Origin: DASTGO01 sp035719045
GTDB lineage: Bacteria > Actinomycetota > Actinomycetes > Actinomycetales > Kineosporiaceae
Direction of reading: 5' to 3'
DNA: 17,629 nucleotides
NCBI GenBank assembly: GCA_035719045.1
Contig: DASTGO010000231.1
Location: forward strand, 1-17,629
Shown here: positions 12,351 to 17,629 of the stretch, piece by piece
How the letters are laid out: every line of letters starts with the position of its first letter
How positions within the stretch are numbered: the stretch's first letter is position 1
Notes under the pieces: model-generated
The model's input: the letters and a program-made list of their open reading frames with translations, nothing else
Database searches by the model: none
What the model was told of the DNA's origin: nothing
Position numbers and translations under genes: made by a program

Positions 12351-14457
12351 CGCCGGCCCCCGCCACGTCCAGCGCCCGGCGCAGGAAGTCCAGTTCGGTC
12401 CGCAGCAGGGTGCGCAGCGCGGCCGGGTCGGTGACGCCGTGGTGGGCGTCCGGCAGGTACAGGGTCTGGTGTTGCCAGCCGTGTTCCAGCAGCCGGGCCG
12501 ACATCCGCAGGCTGTGCGCGGGGTGGACGTTGTCGTCCTGCAGCCCGTGCACGATGAGCAGTTCCGGGCGCCGGCCGAGGTGCCGGTCCGGCGGGTCCGG
12601 AACCCGGCTGCGGGCATAGGCGTCCGGCTGCTGCTGCGGGGTGCCCAGGTAGCGCTCGGTGTAGTGGGTGTCGTAGAGCTCCCACTCGGTCACCGGCGCC
12701 CCCGCGACCGCCGCCCGGATCAGGTCCGGATGCCGCAGCGCCAGCTGCAGGGCCAGATAGCCGCCGAAGGACCAGCCACGCACGGCGACCCGGTCCAGGT
12801 CCAGCCTCGGATCCGTCGCGGCCAGCTCCAGCAGGCCCTCGACCTGGTCGGCCACCACCCGCTCGGCGACCTCCCCGTCGATCTCGTGCTCCCAGGCCAG
12901 CCCGCGCCCCGGAGTGCCGCGCCCGTCGAGGGTGACCACGGCGAACCCGTGGTCGGCGAACCACTGGCCCAGCGCATAGGCCTTGCGGACAGCCAGCACC
13001 CGCTGCGCCCCCGGACCGCCGTACGGATCGAGCAGCACCGGCAGCCTGGCCCCGGCCGGGACCTGCGCCGGCAGCAGCACCGCGGCGTGCAGTCCCCGGC
13101 CGGTCAGGGTGCGGAACTCCTGCCGCGGCAACGGATCCGGTCCGGCGGCCACGACCGGCAGCTCCAGCTCCTCCCCCGCCTTCGTCCGGACCACCACCCG
13201 GGGACGCCCCGACACCAGCGTGTCCGAGGTGACGGTCAGGCCGCCCGCCGACCGCGAGGCGGTGTGCACTCCCGGCTCGGCGGTGAGCCGGACGGGTTCC
13301 CCGCCGGGCACCGCGCGCCAGACGTGCACCTCCCGCGGATCGGTCGAGGCGGTGAACAGCACCCCCTCGGCATCGGCCGCGACGACCGCGCGGACGTGCA
13401 GCCCGGGCGGGGTGACCGGCTCACCGTCGACGCTCAGCCGCCGGGTGTCGGCGTCCTCGACGATCCCGACCAGGCGCCCGTCCGGCAGCTGTGCGGGCAG
13501 ACCAGCGACGATGTCCAGCCAGTGCCCCGCCCGGTCGGCGTGCAGCAGTTCGGTCTTGCCGGTGTCGAGGTCGATCCCGAGCAGGTGCAGCACCCGCTGG
13601 TCCCGGGTCTGCACCAGGGCGACCGGGCGCTCGCCGAGGTGGGTGACCTGCACCAGGTAGGGGAACTCCGCACGGTCCCAGCCCACCTCGACCTGCCCGC
13701 CGTCCAGGTCGAGGACATGCAGGGTGACGTCGGCGTTGACACCGCCCGCGGGCGGGTACCGGAAGGACCTCGGCCGGCCCTGCGGATCCCCGGGATCGAC
13801 CAGATACCAACGATCCACCTGGGACTCGTCCACCCGGCAGGCCAGCAGCCGGCGACCGCCGTCGGTCCACCAGAAGCCACGGGTGCGGCCGATCTCCTCG
13901 GAGCTGACCAGTTCCGGCAGCCCCCAGGTCACGTCATCGCCGTCCGGGGCGGCCAACTGCCGGGCGTCACCGTCGAGATCGGTCACCCACACCGCGCGGT
14001 CGCGGACATAGCCGATCCGGCGGCCCGAGGGGTCGAGGGTGACCGCGCTGACCGGGGTGCCGACGTCCAGCCGCCGGGTGCCCTGGCCGTCCAGGTGGAC
14101 GTACAACTGGCCCGCGACCGCGAACACGACGGTGGACAGGTCCTCGACGGCGCTGTAGGCGGTGATGCCGGTGGCGGTGGAGCGGGTCCGCCGGGCGTGC
14201 ACCGCCTCGTCCTGCGTGAGCCGACCCGGCCGGGCCGACAGCGCCACCGGATCGGCGACCTCGCGCGGCTGCGGGTCACCCGCGTCCAGCCGCCACAACG
14301 AGGTCAGCGGATCCGTCGCGCCCCGGGTACGCAGGAAGAGTGCCGAACGCCCGTCGGCGGCCACCTGGACCTGGCGCGGAATGCCCAGCGAGAACCGCCG
14401 GGACGCCGTGAACAGTTCGAGGAACGGGTCGGGCCCGGGCAGCGAAGTCACGACCAC
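12343..14457 (-). CDS. S9 family peptidase (dipeptidyl peptidase IV-like)
   Basis: A 704-residue prolyl-oligopeptidase-family serine peptidase: N-terminal beta-propeller (about 20-455) and C-terminal alpha/beta-hydrolase (about 460-700). The triad is S563 in GWSFGGY, D641 in HGLQDDNVHP and H673 in DAHHG; the Asp-His spacing of 32 equals that of human DPP-IV. ELVSSEEIGR (182-191) carries the E187-E188 pair that in DPP-IV holds the peptide N-terminus, pointing to dipeptide release after Pro or Ala rather than endopeptidase action. No signal peptide is seen. The start is GTG 14457 without a ribosome-binding site; GTG 14451, with CATCAT 6 nt upstream, would be a leaderless alternative. It heads the S9-DUF885-M24 run and diverges from the sedolisin. 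Confidence 0.94.
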   Translation of the reverse strand: MVVTSLPGPDPFLELFTASRRFSLGIPRQVQVAADGRSALFLRTRGATDPLTSLWRLDAGDPQPREVADPVALSARPGRLTQDEAVHARRTRSTATGITAYSAVEDLSTVVFAVAGQLYVHLDGQGTRRLDVGTPVSAVTLDPSGRRIGYVRDRAVWVTDLDGDARQLAAPDGDDVTWGLPELVSSEEIGRTRGFWWTDGGRRLLACRVDESQVDRWYLVDPGDPQGRPRSFRYPPAGGVNADVTLHVLDLDGGQVEVGWDRAEFPYLVQVTHLGERPVALVQTRDQRVLHLLGIDLDTGKTELLHADRAGHWLDIVAGLPAQLPDGRLVGIVEDADTRRLSVDGEPVTPPGLHVRAVVAADAEGVLFTASTDPREVHVWRAVPGGEPVRLTAEPGVHTASRSAGGLTVTSDTLVSGRPRVVVRTKAGEELELPVVAAGPDPLPRQEFRTLTGRGLHAAVLLPAQVPAGARLPVLLDPYGGPGAQRVLAVRKAYALGQWFADHGFAVVTLDGRGTPGRGLAWEHEIDGEVAERVVADQVEGLLELAATDPRLDLDRVAVRGWSFGGYLALQLALRHPDLIRAAVAGAPVTEWELYDTHYTERYLGTPQQQPDAYARSRVPDPPDRHLGRRPELLIVHGLQDDNVHPAHSLRMSARLLEHGWQHQTLYLPDAHHGVTDPAALRTLLRTELDFLRRALDVAGAGDD

Positions 14458-14634
14458 ATGATGTCAGCGACACCACGGAATTACGCTCCGCAACCGGCAT
14501 GGGCTGCGTTTCTGTCGCCGGACACCGGATGTGACTGATAACTGCCCCTCCTGAACCGATTGCGCCGGAATCATGCACCCACTTGGATGTGACGCATCGC
14601 AGTCAGCGATACGAACGCACAGAAGGGCTCGCGC
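14458..14634. promoter_or_regulatory. Divergent intergenic region between S9 peptidase and sedolisin
   Basis: A 177-bp gap that must carry both promoters. Two direct repeat pairs are visible: GTCAGCGACAC (14463-14473) with GTCAGCGATAC (14602-14612), and GGATGTGAC at 14527-14535 and 14585-14593. One GTCAGCGA copy is next to each start codon. This could be a shared binding site for co-regulation of the secreted protease and the peptidase run. I could not settle on -35/-10 pairs. Confidence 0.4.
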
Positions 14635-16665
14635 ATGCGTTCTCCACGCGTCGCCAAGATCGCCACCGCGGGGGTGGCGATCCTCGCGGTGATCGCTCCG
14701 GCCGGACAAGCCGCAGCGGCCACCCCGGACCGGGTTCACGTCAGCAACGCCCAGCCCTCCCTGACCGGGGCCAGGCAACTGGGCTCGGCCGACCAGGCTC
14801 AGACGATCACCGTCAAGCTGTACCTGCGCCAGCGGAATTCCGCTGAACTCGCCGCCAAGGTGCAGTCGGTCAGTGACCCCAGCAGCAGCGAGTACGGCAA
14901 GTACCTGACACCTGAAGCCTTCCGGGCGCGTTATTCTCCCGACGCCGCGACGGTGGACGCCGTGAAGGCCTACCTCGCGGGGTACGGGATCTCGGTCTCC
15001 TCGGTGCCGGACAACCGGGCCTACGTGGCCGGATCCGGCACGGTCGCCCAGTTCCAGCAGGCCTTCGGGACCTCTCTCGGCGACTTCTCGATGGCCGGCA
15101 AGACGGTCCGGGCCGCCGCCACCGCGCCGACCCTGCCCTCGGCCCTGGCCTCCCAGGTGATGGCGGTGTCCGGGCTGGCCAGCATCAGCGCCCTGGCGAA
15201 GCCGAACCACGAGGGCCCGGAGGGCAGCCACTGGTCGTCCACCCCAGGCGCCGGCCCGTCGGTGTCCGCTCCGGCCGCGGGAACCTCCGCCCCGCCGCCG
15301 CCCGCGTTCGTCAACGCACAGCCCTGCTCCTCGTACTACGGGGAGAAGGTCGCCACCTCCCTGCCGTCGGCGTACGGCAGCCAGCAGCCGTACGCGCCCT
15401 GCGGCTACACGCCTGCCCAACTGCAGGGCGCCTACGGGGTGGCCTCGGCGATCTCCCATGGCCTCGACGGTGAGGGCGTGACGGTGGCGATCACGGACGC
15501 CTACGCCGCACCGACGATCCTGTCCGACGCGAACACCTACGCGAAGCGACACGGCCAGGAGCCGTTCCGGAAGAGCCAGTTCAAGCAGGTGCTGCCCGCG
15601 TCGTTCCGCTACGGCTACGACGACACCACCTACGGCGACCTGTGCGGCGAGCAGGGCTGGTACGGCGAGGAGACGCTCGACGTCGAGGCCGTGCACGCGC
15701 TGGCGCCCGGGGCGAACGTCACCTACGTCGCCTCGCCGTCCTGCGACAACAGCGACTTCGCCGACACCCTGAACCTGGTCGTCGACAAGCACCTGGCCGA
15801 CATCGTCACCAACAGCTGGGGCGGCATCAACGAGAGCAACGGCTCCCCGGAGCTTGACCAGGTGTACGAGCAGGTCTTCGTCCAGGCCGCCCTGGAGGGG
15901 ATCGGCTTCTACTTCTCCTCCGGCGACTCCGGTGACGCCAGCGGGATCGCGGAGAACAAGGGCGTGCCGACCGTCCAGGCCCCGGCCAACAGCCCGTACG
16001 TCACCGCTGTCGGCGGCACCTCGCTGGCAGTCGGCCGCAACAACCAGCGGCTGTGGGAGACCGGCTGGAGCACCGGCAAGTCCGCGCTGGTCAACGGTGC
16101 GTGGTCCCCGGCGCCTCCCGGCAGCTACCAGTACGGCGCGGGCGGCGGCACCAGCCGGGTGTTCATCGAGCCCTGGTACCAGAAGGGCGTCGTGCCGGCC
16201 TCGCTGGCGACCCGCTGGAGCAGCACGCCGAGCCGGGTGGTCCCCGACGTCTCGACCGTCGGTGACCCGAACACCGGGATGCTGATCGGGGAAACCCAGA
16301 CCTTCCCGAACGGCAAGGCCCGGTACAGCGAGTTCCGGATCGGCGGCACCTCGCTGGCGAGCCCGGTGATGGCCGGGATCATGGCCCTCGCCGACCAGGC
16401 CGCCGGCCACCACCACGGCTTCGCCAACCCGGCGCTGTACAAGGCGTACGGCAGCGACGCGCTGTACGACCCGAAGGCGCACCCCGGCGGCGTGGTCCGG
16501 GTCGACTACGCCAACGGCGTGGACGCCTCGGGCGGCCTGCTGTACTCGCTGCGCAACATCGACGTCACCGTCGGGACCATCCTGCGGGCCGGCCCCGGCT
16601 ACGACGACATCACCGGCGTCGGAACCCCGAACGGCTCGGCGTTCCTGTCCGCGCTGCGGCACTGA
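14635..16665 (+). CDS. Secreted sedolisin (S53) serine-carboxyl protease, pro-kumamolisin type
   Basis: A 676-residue preproprotein. A Sec-type signal peptide (cationic start, hydrophobic 9-22, AQAAAA site near 25-29) is followed by a pro-kumamolisin activation domain (about 45-190), a Pro/Ser-rich linker (about 193-224), then the S53 catalytic domain. Catalytic residues: E345 and D349 (E-x3-D), oxyanion D431 in SSGDSGD, and S573 in GGTSLASP. The C-terminal DDITGVGTPNG segment (657-667) fits the calcium site. Family members are acid-active and self-process, so this should digest proteins outside the cell, particularly at low pH. AGAAGGG 7 nt before the ATG supports the start. It diverges from the S9 gene and is followed by a strong hairpin. 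Confidence 0.96.
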   Translation: MRSPRVAKIATAGVAILAVIAPAGQAAAATPDRVHVSNAQPSLTGARQLGSADQAQTITVKLYLRQRNSAELAAKVQSVSDPSSSEYGKYLTPEAFRARYSPDAATVDAVKAYLAGYGISVSSVPDNRAYVAGSGTVAQFQQAFGTSLGDFSMAGKTVRAAATAPTLPSALASQVMAVSGLASISALAKPNHEGPEGSHWSSTPGAGPSVSAPAAGTSAPPPPAFVNAQPCSSYYGEKVATSLPSAYGSQQPYAPCGYTPAQLQGAYGVASAISHGLDGEGVTVAITDAYAAPTILSDANTYAKRHGQEPFRKSQFKQVLPASFRYGYDDTTYGDLCGEQGWYGEETLDVEAVHALAPGANVTYVASPSCDNSDFADTLNLVVDKHLADIVTNSWGGINESNGSPELDQVYEQVFVQAALEGIGFYFSSGDSGDASGIAENKGVPTVQAPANSPYVTAVGGTSLAVGRNNQRLWETGWSTGKSALVNGAWSPAPPGSYQYGAGGGTSRVFIEPWYQKGVVPASLATRWSSTPSRVVPDVSTVGDPNTGMLIGETQTFPNGKARYSEFRIGGTSLASPVMAGIMALADQAAGHHHGFANPALYKAYGSDALYDPKAHPGGVVRVDYANGVDASGGLLYSLRNIDVTVGTILRAGPGYDDITGVGTPNGSAFLSALRH

Positions 16666-16704
16666 CGTCCGCGGGCGGCCGCTGATCCCGGTCGCCACCC
16701 ACCT

Positions 16705-16746
16705 CACCGTGCCCGGGCTCCCCAGCGAGGGGGCCCGGGCACGGTG
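16705..16746 (+). terminator. Long GC hairpin terminator downstream of sedolisin
   Basis: CACCGTGCCCGGGC (16705-16718) pairs perfectly with GCCCGGGCACGGTG (16733-16746). Four further pairs, including one G-U, leave a six-base CAGCGA loop: about 18 bp of stem beginning 39 bp after the sedolisin stop. No U-tract follows, as is common for actinobacterial hairpin terminators. Confidence 0.82.
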
Positions 16747-16754
16747 CTGTCCGG

Positions 16755-16790
16755 GGAGGCGCGGTGCCGTCCGGAGGCGCGGTGCCGTCC
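16755..16790. repeat. 18-bp perfect tandem duplication between sedolisin and P1 peptidase
   Basis: GGAGGCGCGGTGCCGTCC occurs at 16755-16772 and 16773-16790 with no mismatch, directly after the terminator hairpin and 25 bp before the next start codon. The GGTGCTGTCC at 16743-16752, just before the first copy, resembles the end of the unit. Confidence 0.88.
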
Positions 16791-16803
16791 GGCAAGACGA
16801 AGG

Positions 16804-16809
16804 TAGCCT
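16804..16809 (+). promoter_or_regulatory. Candidate -10 element, leaderless P1 peptidase transcript
   Basis: TAGCCT, an exact TANNNT match, is followed by six bases (GCGTCG) and the GTG start at 16816. There is no ribosome-binding site. The -35 position would fall in the 18-bp duplication and shows no TTGACA likeness. Confidence 0.45.
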
Positions 16810-16815
16810 GCGTCG

Positions 16816-17629
16816 GTGACGCCTGTGGCGGGGACCCCGGGAAGCGTCCGGGGCGGGAACTACGGCTCGATCACCGACGTGCCGCAGGTCGGGGTCGGCC
16901 ACGCCCAGCGGATCGGTGACGGCTGGCTGAGCGGGGTTACCGTGGTGCTGCCGCCACCGGGGACCGTCGGCGCGGTCGACGTCCGCGGCGGTGGCCCCGG
17001 GACCCACGAGACCGATGCCCTCGACCCGACCACCCTGGTCCCGACGGTCGACGCGGTCTGCCTGACCGGTGGCAGCGCCTACGGGCTGGCAGCGGCCGCA
17101 GGGGTGCAGCGGTGGTGCGAGGAGCAGGGCCGTGGGTTCGTCGTGCACGCCCCGGACGGCAGTCCCCTGGTGGTGCCGATCGTGCCGGCGGCCGCGGTGT
17201 TCGACCTCGGCCGCGGCGGTGACCCCCGGGCCCGGCCCGGTGCCGAACTGGGGTACCAGGCCGCCGCCGACGCTGCGGGATCCCTGACGGGGCAAGGGAT
17301 TGTCCGGGGCGGCGTCGGAGCGGGGACCGGCGCCCTGCTGGGGCTGCGGGGACTCAGGGGCGGGGTGGGCACCGGCAGCGTCCGGCTCGCGGACGGCACC
17401 ACCGTGGGAGCGCTCGCCGTCGTCAACGCCCTCGGTTCCCCCGCCGATCCGGTGACCGGTGCCCTGCTCGGCGCGGCCTTCGTACCCCCCGGACTTCCCC
17501 GGCCGCTGATCCCTGACCCGGCGGAGGCGGCCCGGCTGCTCCCCCGGCTCACCCTGCCGGGACCAGCAGCGCCAGGACCCATGCCCTGGGGACCCGCGCC
17601 CTCGGTGAACACCACCCTGGCCGTGGTCG
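16816..17629 (+). CDS. P1 family peptidase / DmpA-ThnT-type Ntn hydrolase (3' end cut by window)
   Basis: 271 codons are visible and the frame runs off the right edge. The protein follows the P1 (DmpA/ThnT) pattern: NYGSITDVPQVGVGH near the start, a GVTVVLPP strand, VDVRGGGPGTHETD, VCLTGGSAYGL, then GIVRGGVGAGTGA and GALAVVNALG. Members self-cleave into two chains, freeing an N-terminal nucleophile. The expected site is N265-T266 in SVNTTLAVV, with Thr as nucleophile as in ThnT (DmpA uses Ser after Gly). Characterised relatives are aminopeptidases, amidases or esterases; the substrate here is unknown. No signal peptide, so probably cytosolic. The GTG at 16816 is the first in-frame start near the conserved region and has a TANNNT box 6 nt upstream. 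Confidence 0.9.
   Translation, partial: MTPVAGTPGSVRGGNYGSITDVPQVGVGHAQRIGDGWLSGVTVVLPPPGTVGAVDVRGGGPGTHETDALDPTTLVPTVDAVCLTGGSAYGLAAAAGVQRWCEEQGRGFVVHAPDGSPLVVPIVPAAAVFDLGRGGDPRARPGAELGYQAAADAAGSLTGQGIVRGGVGAGTGALLGLRGLRGGVGTGSVRLADGTTVGALAVVNALGSPADPVTGALLGAAFVPPGLPRPLIPDPAEAARLLPRLTLPGPAAPGPMPWGPAPSVNTTLAVV

Noticed and set aside
10503..12434. 643-residue plus-strand frame
   Set aside because: Antisense to DUF885, which carries an intact HExxPGHH motif.
11722..14538. 938-residue plus-strand frame
   Set aside because: Antisense to the S9 and DUF885 genes; no domain seen, Q/G/R/V-rich composition.
14464..17295. 943-residue minus-strand frame opposite sedolisin
   Set aside because: It runs through the terminator hairpin and opposite a complete sedolisin; no family recognised.

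Overview
This is a very GC-rich window with extreme third-position G/C bias and many GTG starts, typical of a free-living actinobacterium. Gene content fits that: an orphan Soj-type ParA, a DUF6758 zinc-ribbon protein, a MarC/PHP/RecB-type nuclease cluster, an MpaB-type oxygenase, a secreted sedolisin and a DmpA/ThnT-type Ntn hydrolase. I cannot name the genus. I see no phage, plasmid, IS, tRNA, rRNA or CRISPR signal, so it reads as ordinary chromosome rather than a mobile island. Long open frames opposite the real genes are a by-product of base composition.

Layout, left to right. Bases 1-254 hold no convincing gene, but contain a perfect 13-bp inverted repeat and two short tandem repeats. 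Next come parA-like (-) and an MpaB/DUF2236-type oxygenase (+), divergent from a 61-bp gap. After an AT-richer gap with inverted repeats and a possible 32-codon leader ORF lies a lipoprotein with a GH99/GH71-like domain (+). It converges on a minus-strand group: PHP phosphoesterase, MarC membrane protein (GTGA overlap) and a stand-alone RecB-type nuclease with a four-cysteine cluster. DUF6758 (-) and a NUDIX hydrolase (+) diverge next. The NUDIX gene converges on a long minus-strand run, listed here in transcription order: S9 dipeptidyl-peptidase-like, DUF885 metallopeptidase-like, M24 Xaa-Pro peptidase, MaoC-type hydratase, HAD phosphatase and PAP2 phosphatase. Divergent from the S9 gene is a secreted sedolisin (S53) with a very strong terminator hairpin, then a P1-family Ntn hydrolase cut by the window edge at its predicted self-cleavage site.

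How the genes may work together. Five unrelated peptidase-type proteins (M24, DUF885, S9, S53, P1) lie within about 8.3 kb, with the secreted sedolisin and the S9-DUF885-M24 run sharing one divergent intergenic region. A reasonable inference is an external-protein utilisation module: the sedolisin cuts protein outside the cell, and S9, DUF885 and M24 finish proline-containing peptides inside. The rest look like housekeeping genes.

The most noteworthy non-coding signals are three. Several start codons, mostly GTG, sit 6-8 nt after a TANNNT-like -10 element, suggesting leaderless transcripts. Short 11-20-bp tandem duplications cluster at stop codons and in linker-coding regions. A palindrome overlaps the -35 box of the DUF6758 promoter. 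I found nothing that convincingly amounts to an undescribed multi-gene system.
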